Source: Bacteroidales bacterium
GTDB taxonomy: Bacteria > Bacteroidota > Bacteroidia > Bacteroidales > UBA3824
Length of the DNA: 61,828 bases
Assembly (NCBI GenBank): GCA_016293845.1
Contig: JAEDDH010000022.1
Location: 1 to 61,828 of the forward strand
Reading direction: 5' to 3'
Below the pieces are notes generated by a model that made no database searches, was not told the DNA's origin, and saw nothing but the letters and a program-made list of their open reading frames with translations. A program made the translations under genes and the position numbers. Of this stretch, positions 43,321 through 50,987 are shown piece after piece. Position 1 is the stretch's first letter. The number at the start of each line of letters is the position of its first letter.

Positions 43321-45351
43321 ATGAAAAAAATAAAAAATATACTGCGACGAATATTTAGCGGAAGCCGCATTGCACGAATTATCAATCTACTATTTATCTC
43401 AATGGGAGTAGTAATGACTGTTGCTTTCCTAATTATTTTTGTGCTCTACAACAAAAAAATAATGGACGACGCCGGCACCAAAAGTATGAACGACCTTTCT
43501 ACACGGTGTGCCGAAGATATTCAACACGAAATGGCTATTTATTTAGGTCAAACTATGTCGATTGTTACCACACAGACAATGTTGATAAACGGGGCTCTCT
43601 CGGGACAACTTAGACGCGACGACATTACTGCCATATTAAGCGGCTACTTCCGTTACACCGATGTACTTGTGGGTGGTATCAAATGGGAACCTAATGCCTT
43701 TGACGGTGCCGACGAACTGTACAAAAACGACCCTCGGTTTTCCGCTTACAATGGAGAATTAAACATATTTTTTGTAAGAGAAGATAGCGTAAATATTGTG
43801 CATAAACCCAATTATCAGCTCGACCCTGAATTATATAACCATATTCGCAAAAATCCGGTAGAGCAGATTATGCACGCCGAATTTATCACTGTTGCTGGCA
43901 AAAGAGTGTTGGCATTACCATTGGCAGTGCCTTTCTTTGCCCCCGATAAAAAAACATTCCTCGGTGCTTTTATTGAATATATCCCTGTTACCAGATTCAA
44001 CGAAATTGCCCGAAAATTCAAAGAGCAAACCGACATTGAAATGGCAGAGGTTTTATTCGACAACAACTTTATTATTATAGCCGATGCTCAAAACCCCGAA
44101 AACAATGGAAAACGTCTTGGCGAAGTGTATGGAAAATCTTCCGAACATCCCGAAGTTTTTAGTCGTCCCGAATCGCATTTAATCGACGAATTGGGAATTT
44201 CGCACCATGCTAATGTATTAAACTGCGGCGGCGGTGACAACAAATGGGTGGTTTTATTCAGCACTTCCACTTATAATTTTTCCAAAAACCTTTACGGACA
44301 AATACGCACTTTTGCTATTATTGCATTTGTACTTTTAATTATTACGCTTATAATTGCCACTATTATAGGTAATAAGATAGGTAGACCTATTTCGCAGATG
44401 ATTCAAGGCTGCCGTCAAATTGCCGAAGGTAATATTAATGTGTCGTTTAATCATAAGGACATCAAAGGCAGCACCGAAATTACCGAACTATTCACAGCCT
44501 TTGACGATATGGCAAAAAACATCAGGCGAATTGTTAGCGATGTAAAGCAATCGGCACAAAACGTAAATAGTGCTGGTAAGGTACTATCTAAATCGGCAAA
44601 TTTGATGGCTCAAGGTGCTAACCAACAAGCTTCTGCATCGGAACAGGTATCTACAGCCATGGACGAAATGACAGCTTCAATTCAAAAAAATGCCGTCAAC
44701 GCCAAAGAAACCGAAGAAATTACCAACAAAGTGGTGCAGAGTGTACAAATAGCCAACAAATCGGTAGGCACCACTGCCGAAGCGATGAAAAACATCACCA
44801 ACAAAATTGGTATTATCAACGAAATAGCCGGACGTACCGACCTTCTTGCTGTTAATGCTGCTATTGAGGCGGCTCGCGTGGGCGAACTTGGAAAAGGTTT
44901 TGCAGTGGTGGCGTCTGAAATCAGAAAACTAGCCGAAAGATGTCAAGCTGCAGCTCAAGAAATCGACGTACTCACTGCCAACGGCGTTAAACAAGCCGAA
45001 AATTCAGGACGTTTGTTAGAGATGCTTGTTCCCGAAATCAATAAAACTTCGCAACTTGTACACGAAATCACATCGGCTTCGGTAGAACAAAACTGCAACG
45101 CCGCTCAGGTAAACAATGCGATTTTGCAGCTCAACAACATTACCCAGCAAAACGCTGCCACCGCCGAAGAACTATCTACAAGTGCCGACGAATCGCAGTC
45201 GCAAGCCGAATTGTTAGACTCTACAATGGATTTCTTTAAATTAGATTCCACCACATCGATTTCGGAAATTGCTACTCTAAACCGCGAGGCTGAGGCTATC
45301 TTGAAACGTATCGACGAGCTCAAAAAGCAAGAACAAAAGAATAATCTCTAA
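43321..45351 (+). CDS. Methyl-accepting chemotaxis protein (dCache-HAMP-MA)
   Basis: A 676-aa receptor with TM1 (~22-43), a periplasmic dCache-like domain (~45-320) containing GGIKWEPNAFDG and YFRYTDVLVGG, TM2 (~330-355), HAMP (GRPISQMIQGCRQIAEGNINVSF) and a cytoplasmic signalling helix pair with the hairpin tip GRTDLLAVNAAIEAARVGELGKGFAVVASEIRKLAER broken into INEIA before it. Possible methylation sites are Gln/Glu-rich heptads, but no CheR or CheB gene is nearby and the C-terminus lacks a CheR-binding pentapeptide. Last gene of the signalling operon. Confidence 0.95.
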   Translation: MKKIKNILRRIFSGSRIARIINLLFISMGVVMTVAFLIIFVLYNKKIMDDAGTKSMNDLSTRCAEDIQHEMAIYLGQTMSIVTTQTMLINGALSGQLRRDDITAILSGYFRYTDVLVGGIKWEPNAFDGADELYKNDPRFSAYNGELNIFFVREDSVNIVHKPNYQLDPELYNHIRKNPVEQIMHAEFITVAGKRVLALPLAVPFFAPDKKTFLGAFIEYIPVTRFNEIARKFKEQTDIEMAEVLFDNNFIIIADAQNPENNGKRLGEVYGKSSEHPEVFSRPESHLIDELGISHHANVLNCGGGDNKWVVLFSTSTYNFSKNLYGQIRTFAIIAFVLLIITLIIATIIGNKIGRPISQMIQGCRQIAEGNINVSFNHKDIKGSTEITELFTAFDDMAKNIRRIVSDVKQSAQNVNSAGKVLSKSANLMAQGANQQASASEQVSTAMDEMTASIQKNAVNAKETEEITNKVVQSVQIANKSVGTTAEAMKNITNKIGIINEIAGRTDLLAVNAAIEAARVGELGKGFAVVASEIRKLAERCQAAAQEIDVLTANGVKQAENSGRLLEMLVPEINKTSQLVHEITSASVEQNCNAAQVNNAILQLNNITQQNAATAEELSTSADESQSQAELLDSTMDFFKLDSTTSISEIATLNREAEAILKRIDELKKQEQKNNL

Positions 45352-45353
45352 GA

Positions 45354-45831
45354 TTACAACTTGAAAATGTCGGCACTCTGACGGAACATTTCGGCTTGAC
45401 CGTTAAGTTCTTCGGCGCTCACGGCAAGTTCTTCGCTTGCTGCGGCATTGCCTTGAATTGCACCATTGAGCTGTTGAACCGACTGCTCTATCATCTGAAT
45501 TGTAGAACGCTGATTGTCGGCTGCCGACTGCTTGCTTTTTTCGGCATTGTGGTGGCAATACGGATATAATCGTTTCCAACTTTTTGAAATACAGTAAAAT
45601 AACTTCCATCAGTACCCGAAGCCACTCGTTTGCAAAAACTATTGTTGTTTTGAAGAGCCAAAGGATTTTCTTTGATACCCCCCTGAAACTCCACATAACT
45701 TTCGGCAGCATGAATCAGCAAAAGGTTTGCATTATCAAACCCCTTGTACAATTGTAACCACTGCAAAAAAACGCCGACACAATATACAAAATGGTTGATT
45801 TTGCTTTGGTACTAAGATTCTCTCCTATCAT
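45354..45831 (-). pseudogene. Methyl-accepting chemotaxis protein remnant
   Basis: From an ATG at 45831 the minus strand encodes MIGENLSTKAKSTIL and the start of TM1, then shifts frame near 45,768 into a Cache-domain segment (LLLIHAAESYVEFQGGIKENPLAL ... DGSYFTVFQKVGNDYIRIATTMPKK; residues of a Cache ligand-binding fold). At about 45,540 it switches frame again directly to a receptor C-terminus (KQSAADNQRSTIQMIEQ, GNAAASEELAVSAEELNGQ, SADIFKL). HAMP and the whole signalling hairpin are missing. Its end abuts the end of the intact receptor gene, tail to tail, 2 nt apart. Confidence 0.8.
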
Positions 45832-45974
45832 AAAATAAACACATTTAATAGTTCAATTTCACAAAATATTCTTATACGTAAAAGCATTTAGTAAAATTCA
45901 AAAAAATTGCCAATTTTTTACAAAAAATATTGCCTCATCTAAAAAAAACTAATCAACAAATATAAGATTATTGC

Positions 45975-45982
45975 TATATTTG
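45975..45982 (+). promoter_or_regulatory. -7 element of the amidohydrolase pseudogene
   Basis: TATATTTG, 20 nt before the ATG at 46003. Confidence 0.5.
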
Positions 45983-46002
45983 TAATCAAAAAAATCAACA
46001 AT

Positions 46003-46933
46003 ATGACAATCATCGACGCACACAGCCACCTTTGGCTCAAACAAGATACCGTGGTGGACGGACATCACCTCTACACCACCACACGCGGACGCTCAATGTT
46101 TTTTGACGGCGAACGCCAGATGCTGCCGCCTTTTATGGTTGACGGCAGAAACACAGCCGAAATTTTGCTTGCCAATATGGATTATGCACAGGTTGGCGGT
46201 GAGGTTGTGGTACAGGAAGTTATCGACGGTATACAAAACGATTACTTGATGCAGGTTGCCCGTCAATATCCCGACCGTTTTGTGGTTTGTGGAATGCCGC
46301 GCCTTGGTCTTGAATCAAAGTAAGCCGAGCAAAAAATCTCCGCCGACGACATTCTCAACGATATAAAACATTTACATTCGCTTGGTTTCAAGGCTATCGC
46401 AATTCCGGGACACCGTCTCAACCGTCCGATGAAAGTCCTTCTGCCGGCAATGAAATATAAGGAGGAAAAGCAGATGATTTTTTCGATGTGCCTCGCCGAC
46501 AACGAAAGACAGATTGCGGAATTTCAGGAAGTTGTTTCTGAATGTCCCAATCTCAAAAATTGCCATCGGACACTTTGGACTTGCCACCACTAAGAATTGG
46601 AAAAATCAAATTCTCCTTGCCCGCAATCCTAATGTTTTTATTGAATCGGGCGGTATTACTTGGCTCTACAACAGCGAGTTTTATCCGTTCCCCTCAGCCG
46701 TAAAAGCCATCCGCGAAGCCGCCGACCTTGTGGGCATCGACAAACTGATGTGGGGCAGCGACTATCCACGCACCATCTGCGCCATCACGTACAAAATGTC
46801 GTATGATTTTGTGGTCAAGAGTAATGCCTTCTCCGATGAAGAAAAAGCGGCCTTCCTCGGCAGAAATGCGGTTAAGTTCTACGGTTTCAAAAACTTGCCG
46901 GAGTTGGAGTATGTGAAAAATATGTCGGAATAG
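46003..46933 (+). pseudogene. Amidohydrolase-2 family (lactonase-like) gene with a stop codon and a frameshift
   Basis: The reading frame IIDAHSHLWLKQD (metal-binding HxH) runs 106 codons to TAA at 46321-46323, continues in frame (ISADDILNDIKHL, GFKAIAIPGHRLNRP) and shifts by one base in an A5 run at about 46,555. The remaining frame gives IAIGHFGLATTKNW, NVFIESGGITWLY and DKLMWGSDYPRTICAITY with the catalytic Asp, then a normal end. The whole ~310-aa amidohydrolase-related (PF04909-type) sequence is present. This family includes sugar-lactone hydrolases such as fuconolactonase, which would fit the neighbouring permease, AKR and UxaA/UxaB remnants. Confidence 0.85.
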
Positions 46934-46938
46934 ACCCT

Positions 46939-47614
46939 CTATTCCGCTTTCTTGTTTTCTTCCGCCTTTATCAAGTCCACGTTGAGTTGTTCAAGTTGCG
47001 AGAGAAGCACTTTTGAATTGTCGTTCAATGGCTTGTACCAACTCATTTTGGCAAAGTGCGCTTTGAGGTCGGCGGAGGAGAATACATAGCCGTGGCGGGC
47101 GTAGATTTCGTTGCGCATTACACGGAGTTGAGCCTTGGAGAAATAATCCAATTCTGAGGGCAAAACCAATTTCATCGAGGTGTAAGGGTACTGACCTGTG
47201 AGGATTTCGGTGATTTTGTCTTTTTTGGTGAGCGATTTGTAGAACGTTGATTGCTTGTAGATTCCAATCCTTTAATTCCGCCAAAAGTGCAGTGATTACG
47301 TTTTTGGGATTTCGTGCCACGAGAACGAGGTTTTCGTTGTTGTAGCCATCGGTAATTTTCATTTTGGTGACGTTGCAGCCGTTGCCGCTCATATTAAACT
47401 CAGCGTCAACAACTTTGAATTTGTCGCCGCTGATGCTTTTGAGTTCCCAATCGAGACCTGCATCGGTGTAGCCGCCAATGAATTGGTAGTTGCCGTTGTT
47501 AGCCTTTTGCCAACAGCCGAGACCGTCAGTCCAAGTGCGGTTGGTGATATTTTGTGCGGTAGCAGTAGCGGCAAGCATCGAGGCTGCCAAAAGTGCAAAA
47601 AGTGTTTTTTTCAT
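46939..47614 (-). pseudogene. Secreted YARHG-domain protein with a frameshift
   Basis: The N-terminal part has a signal peptide (MKKTLFALLAASMLAATATA, then QNITNRTWTDGLGCW) and a ~100-residue beta-rich domain. Near 47,265 one extra A (GGAATC) breaks the frame; the next frame continues YKQSTFYKSLTKKDKITEIL and the YARHG domain (MRNEIYARHGYVFSSADLKAHF, MSWYKPLNDNSKVLLSQLE) to a stop at 46939. The full protein would be ~225 aa. YARHG domains occur in extracellular proteins of unknown role. A single-base error in the assembly could also explain the break. Confidence 0.75.
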
Positions 47615-47654
47615 TGGTGTAAGTTTTAATGTTTTTTTGTGTTCAATATCATTT

Positions 47655-48281
47655 ATGGTTAGGGTAAAAATACAAATAATTTTTGACAAAGGGCAAGATT
47701 GGCGGATGTTTTTGGTTTTGGGAAAATCCGAAACTTTTCACGCTGTTGACCGTGGCAGAGTTATTGACACCGACATCGTGATGGTAATTGGCTGCGGAAT
47801 GGTGGGTCTCGGTGCTGTGGTACGTGCCGTTATGCGTGGCGCAACCGTTATCGCTGCCGACCTTGACGACGAAAAACTTGCCCTTGCCCGCACACTCGGC
47901 GCAACATATACCTACAACACCGCCACAGAATGGAATCTTCCCGCTCCCGACGTTGTGATTGAGGCTGTTGGTACTGCACCCACATATCAGTTGGCGTTCA
48001 ACAAGGTGGCGTTCACAGGTCGCATTGTCTGCATCGGTTATGCCAAAGCCGACATTGCCCTCACCACGAGCCTTTTTGTAAAGAAGGAACTCGATATTAT
48101 GGGTTCGCGCAACGCCAATCCGTCGGATTTTGAGGCAGTTATCAAATACCTGACCAACTCCAACGCCCCCATCGGAAAGTTCATCAGCCGCATCATCGCG
48201 CCAAGTCAAGCCGACGAAGCGTTGAAGGCGTGGAATGATGCTCCGGGCAAGGTGTTCAGGATTTTGGTGGAGTGGGAATAA
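47655..48281 (+). pseudogene. 5'-truncated zinc-type alcohol dehydrogenase
   Basis: From about 47,735 the frame encodes the NAD-binding half of a medium-chain dehydrogenase: IVMVIGCGMVGLGAVVRAV (Rossmann GxGxxG-like), VIAADLDDEKLALARTLGA, PDVVIEAVGTAPTYQLAF, GRIVCIGYAKADI and the C-terminal catalytic-domain end. The first ~150 residues with the zinc-binding GHE motif are absent, and the preceding 80 nt do not match the family. In sugar-acid clusters such dehydrogenases act on C4/C5 of keto-deoxy acids or on alditols. Confidence 0.8.
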
Positions 48282-48292
48282 GATTTTTGGGT

Positions 48293-48313
48293 GATGTCGC
48301 AAATTGCGACATC
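48293..48313. repeat. Perfect 21-bp palindrome
   Basis: GATGTCGCAA and TTGCGACATC flank a single A. It lies 12 nt after the dehydrogenase remnant and no T run follows, so it may be a protein-binding site or mobile-element end rather than a terminator. Confidence 0.55.
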
Positions 48314-48441
48314 GCGGGATTGTATTGATATTCTTACAAGTGACTTCTAAATTGAGACTTAAAGTTTGGACGATATTTGTATATTGACATTGGCCTTGTT
48401 GAAAAAGAGGAGATTTGATGGAAATGCCATCTTTAATTACA

Positions 48442-48897
48442 TTATCTTTTTGGAAGACAACTCAAATCCTCCAATTTAGATATAATTTCACTACATTTTT
48501 GTGCCGTCTTGTTTTTTACACTAGATTTATCTTTTTTCATTTCAAACTCATATTTAGTAAGAGAATTGTCTGTGCATAGTTTATCAAATGCTTTATACAT
48601 TTCAACGCTATCATCTTGATAATCGGTGTCAGAACACGCACAAATGATAATGTCAACTTTCATCTCTATCAAGATAAATACAAATTTAATCAATATAGCG
48701 AAACAATCTCCAAATGTTATTATGCCAACTAATTTGCCTTTTATAACAAGAACATCAAAGAAATCCAAATTGTTATAATCAATGTATTGAAATTGGTTCA
48801 TTTCCTTCTCATTTTTCTGTTTCAATTTTGAATACAACAATTTCAATGTTGTTGTCTTCCGTGCGTTTTGTTCGCCTTTTAATACAATTATTTCCAT
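48442..48897 (-). CDS. Small P-loop-like protein with a defective Walker A
   Basis: A 151-aa protein starting MEIIVLKGEQNARKTTTLKLL. The position, strand-loop-helix pattern and KTTT resemble a P-loop NTPase start, but the glycine before Lys is Arg (ARK where SGK/AGK is expected), so nucleotide binding is doubtful. A strand VGIITFGDCFAI and the strand IIICACSDTD, after a hydrophobic helix, fit the rest of a P-loop fold; the C-terminus is Lys/Glu-rich. It is the last gene of the radical-SAM operon, 28 nt after the maturase. No family name can be given. Its start codon is contained in a 22-bp tandem duplication. Confidence 0.6.
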   Translation of the reverse strand: MEIIVLKGEQNARKTTTLKLLYSKLKQKNEKEMNQFQYIDYNNLDFFDVLVIKGKLVGIITFGDCFAILIKFVFILIEMKVDIIICACSDTDYQDDSVEMYKAFDKLCTDNSLTKYEFEMKKDKSSVKNKTAQKCSEIISKLEDLSCLPKR

Positions 48898-48919
48898 TTT
48901 TTAATACAATTATTTCCAT
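48877..48919. repeat. 22-bp tandem duplication covering a start codon
   Basis: The sequence ttttaatacaattatttccat occurs twice with a 22-nt period. On the minus strand each copy gives ATGGAAATAATTGTATTAAAA. Only the downstream copy is in frame with the 151-aa protein; the upstream copy opens a frame that is shifted by one. Confidence 0.85.
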
Positions 48920-48925
48920 TTTTTA

Positions 48926-50323
48926 TTATTTTTCAAACACTTCCTCCTTTATTGTTCCATATATCACTTTGTACATATTGCATACGTATTCAGGCATTTC
49001 AAACATAAAGTTGTCAGCCGTGTTTTCCAAATCTGCCTGCGCCATACAAATTGAGCAAAGATTCCTGATGTCGCATTTCGCGCACTTCGGGAAATTCTTC
49101 AAAACTACATCACGGACTGTTTGTAAAGTTGCAGAATTGTTCCAAATACGCGATAATGATTCTTTATTTAAGTCGCCTACGATCAAATCCCAACCCGGAC
49201 AGGGATGTGCTTTCAAATTCGTGTCAATATATAGTCCATTCGTTCCGGCATTGCACAAATGCGTTGTTTCTGATTTGGGCTTACGAGCCAATTCGTCGCG
49301 CAATTCGTCTTTGTAACCATCAGTATATTGCAACTTTAATTTGCAGATGTTTTTGTATGTTGACAAATCGCGCACCCGACACGAAAGGTTGTCGTTGTTT
49401 CTGTCTTCTTTTGCAATTATTGTCCAATCACAACGTAAATTGAAACCGTGATTCTTTGTGTATTTACACAAATCTTCAATGCAATCTTTGTTGATTTCCA
49501 TTACTTGTGTTGCAATGGAAACTTGGATGCCGGCTTTTTCTAATTTCTCTATATTATTGATTGTCTTTGCGAAAGAACCTCTTACCGCTGTGATTTTATC
49601 GTGGATTTCAGGGTTCATTGAAAATAACGAAACCTGAACATTAGGCAAAGTCCCCACGCGTAATATATCTATGATTTCATCGTCCAACAGAGTAAGATTT
49701 GTTAACAAACCTAATGCAAAGCCTTTGTTCTTCACGTATTTTATATAATTTTTGAAGGATGGATGGCTCATACACTCACCACCTGTTAGCCTGAAATTAA
49801 CAACGGTTCCCATTTCTACACATTGATTTACAATGTCATAGAAATCGTTGTCTCTCATAGTTATATTTTTGTTTTCGTGCGGAATATAGCAATGCAAGCA
49901 CCTCTCGTTGCATCTTTGGGTTATTTCGACGTTGATGTTTTGCAATAAGGGTGATTGATTTTTTAAGTCCAAATACTTATCCAACTCGTCCTTTGGCAAC
50001 AGAACTTTTGTTGCTGTGTTTTGTATTTCTCTGTCCTCAAAGCCGTTATGTACGTCGCTTTTTTGTACTAAGCCAAATTCCGACAACCTGTCAAATAATT
50101 GTACGGCATCTTGTTTGACGGTCAAAATGTCTATACCGTCTCCAAATTCAGAGATGATTTTTTCAACAATTTTATCAATATGCAGTGGTTGATAATCAAG
50201 GTGTTTGACGAACAAATACGACGAGTAATCGCCAATCAATTCGCTGTCATTCCTCTTGTCAACAATTTGCATATAATTATTGACGTTTCTGACGAAAACA
50301 AATTTACTTAACTTATAGAACAT
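48926..50323 (-). CDS. Radical SAM/SPASM peptide maturase with N-terminal PqqD-like region
   Basis: A 465-aa enzyme likely to install a radical-based crosslink in the short peptide encoded upstream. Residues 1-~90 look like a PqqD/RRE winged-helix domain for leader-peptide binding (SSYLFVKHL, DILTVKQDAVQLFDRLSEFGLV). The radical SAM core starts VEITQRCNERCLHCYIPHE with the SAM-cluster cysteines Cys138, Cys142 and Cys145, followed by FRLTGGECMSHPSF. The C-terminal SPASM domain has Cys357, Cys375, Cys414, Cys417, Cys423, Cys426 and Cys448 (CAKC...CSIC...C), enough for two auxiliary [4Fe-4S] clusters. It follows the precursor gene after a terminator-like hairpin. An anaerobic sulfatase maturase is excluded by the N-terminal domain and the missing sulfatase. 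Confidence 0.9.
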   Translation of the reverse strand: MFYKLSKFVFVRNVNNYMQIVDKRNDSELIGDYSSYLFVKHLDYQPLHIDKIVEKIISEFGDGIDILTVKQDAVQLFDRLSEFGLVQKSDVHNGFEDREIQNTATKVLLPKDELDKYLDLKNQSPLLQNINVEITQRCNERCLHCYIPHENKNITMRDNDFYDIVNQCVEMGTVVNFRLTGGECMSHPSFKNYIKYVKNKGFALGLLTNLTLLDDEIIDILRVGTLPNVQVSLFSMNPEIHDKITAVRGSFAKTINNIEKLEKAGIQVSIATQVMEINKDCIEDLCKYTKNHGFNLRCDWTIIAKEDRNNDNLSCRVRDLSTYKNICKLKLQYTDGYKDELRDELARKPKSETTHLCNAGTNGLYIDTNLKAHPCPGWDLIVGDLNKESLSRIWNNSATLQTVRDVVLKNFPKCAKCDIRNLCSICMAQADLENTADNFMFEMPEYVCNMYKVIYGTIKEEVFEK

Positions 50324-50341
50324 ATTTGGTACAGAATTAAA

Positions 50342-50378
50342 AACTTGTCATAAATACTTTGTTAGTATCTATGACAAG
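50342..50378 (-). terminator. Attenuating terminator between precursor and maturase genes
   Basis: Arms 50364-50378 and 50342-50356 make a 15-bp stem with a 7-nt loop. In minus-strand RNA the only mismatch becomes a U-G wobble, and TTTTT follows on that strand, so this is a canonical terminator for the precursor transcript with readthrough needed for the maturase. Confidence 0.8.
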
Positions 50379-50401
50379 TGTCTCTGTGGTTAAAAATGCT
50401 G

Positions 50402-50554
50402 TTAACCTCTTGAAGTGCCGTGTCCGGTGCAGGCGCAGCAAATATTTGAACCTTGATAGCGGTTTGCAGCCATAGCGGTTACTTCGGATTCTTTCACACC
50501 ATACACAACAGGTGCTTTGTAAGCCGGCTTCTGATTATTAACGTTTTCTTTCAT
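50402..50554 (-). CDS. Putative RiPP precursor peptide (50 aa, CC-x-C core)
   Basis: A short gene, ATG at 50554 and TAA at 50402-50404, in the 294-nt gap between the small DUF gene and the maturase. The leader begins MKENVNNQKPAYKAPVVYGV and continues KESEVTAMAANRYQG; the C-terminus is SNICCACTGHGTSRG with Cys39, Cys40 and Cys42, Thr and Gly-rich. The order leader (Lys/Pro/Val/Glu-rich) then a small Cys/Ser/Thr/Gly core is what radical SAM/SPASM maturases modify in sactipeptides and ranthipeptides. No double-glycine cleavage motif of the classic Bacteroidales GG type is present, and no protease or exporter is adjacent. Confidence 0.75.
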   Translation of the reverse strand: MKENVNNQKPAYKAPVVYGVKESEVTAMAANRYQGSNICCACTGHGTSRG

Positions 50555-50617
50555 TTTTTGAACGTATTTAATTGTTCCCTACTTCCTTTTCGGCGTTTCG
50601 GTTTTCTCCGTTTGCTT

Positions 50618-50848
50618 TTATGACACTTTCTCAACGTTTAAATCGATGATGCTAAGTGCGTTTGCTTTCTTCATATCGATTCCGTACTTGTTTTTGAAGG
50701 CCTCAACGATTTTCTGCCTGTTCTCCTGCGTTGCCAATGGTAGAGATGAGTTTGAGGTAACAATCTCAACTTCCATATCCTTGGCAATGTGTTCGCCATT
50801 TTTTGTCTGCGAGCGTTTGGTTGTAATCTTGTATAGATTGTTTGCCAT
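50618..50848 (-). CDS. Small conserved protein (DUF6140-like)
   Basis: A 76-aa cytosolic protein: LYKITTKRSQTKNGEHIAKDMEVEIVTSNSS, then IVEAFKNKYGIDMKKANALSIIDLNVEKV. From memory it resembles the DUF6140 family of Bacteroidales small proteins (LYKITTKR start, YGIDxKKA end), of unknown function. It is the first gene after a consensus promoter and lies 63 nt upstream of the precursor, so it should be co-transcribed with the RiPP genes; whether it is part of that pathway is open. Confidence 0.7.
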   Translation of the reverse strand: MANNLYKITTKRSQTKNGEHIAKDMEVEIVTSNSSLPLATQENRQKIVEAFKNKYGIDMKKANALSIIDLNVEKVS

Positions 50849-50918
50849 AACTAATGAGATTTTATGTTGTTAGTATCACCCTTTCTTCGGCGGTTGACAT
50901 CTCCGTTTCTCTACATTG

Positions 50919-50949
50919 CAAATTTACAACCCAACCTCCATTCTGCAAA
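50919..50949 (-). promoter_or_regulatory. Consensus promoter of the RiPP operon
   Basis: On the minus strand TTTG (50946-50949), a 19-nt spacer and TAAATTTG (50919-50926) form an exact Bacteroidota promoter, with a leader of about 65 nt before the ATG at 50848. Confidence 0.7.
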
Positions 50950-50987
50950 GCTTTTTATGTGACGATTTGTCCATGCTTTTTTGAAAG

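Noticed and set aside
46321..46323. Possible recoding of TAA as an amino acid in the amidohydrolase gene
   Set aside because: The same gene also has a frameshift, other stops in the cluster are different codons (TAG at 51700, TAA at 54863), and intact genes here use TAA and TAG as ordinary stops, so decay is the simpler explanation.
47490..47654. Extension of the alcohol-dehydrogenase frame upstream over the YARHG gene
   Set aside because: The translated extension is the antisense of the YARHG signal peptide and does not resemble a zinc-binding domain.
48926..50323. Anaerobic sulfatase-maturating enzyme or heme/PQQ biosynthesis function for the radical SAM protein
   Set aside because: The PqqD-like N-terminus, the adjacent short peptide gene and the absence of sulfatase, pqq or heme genes argue for peptide modification.
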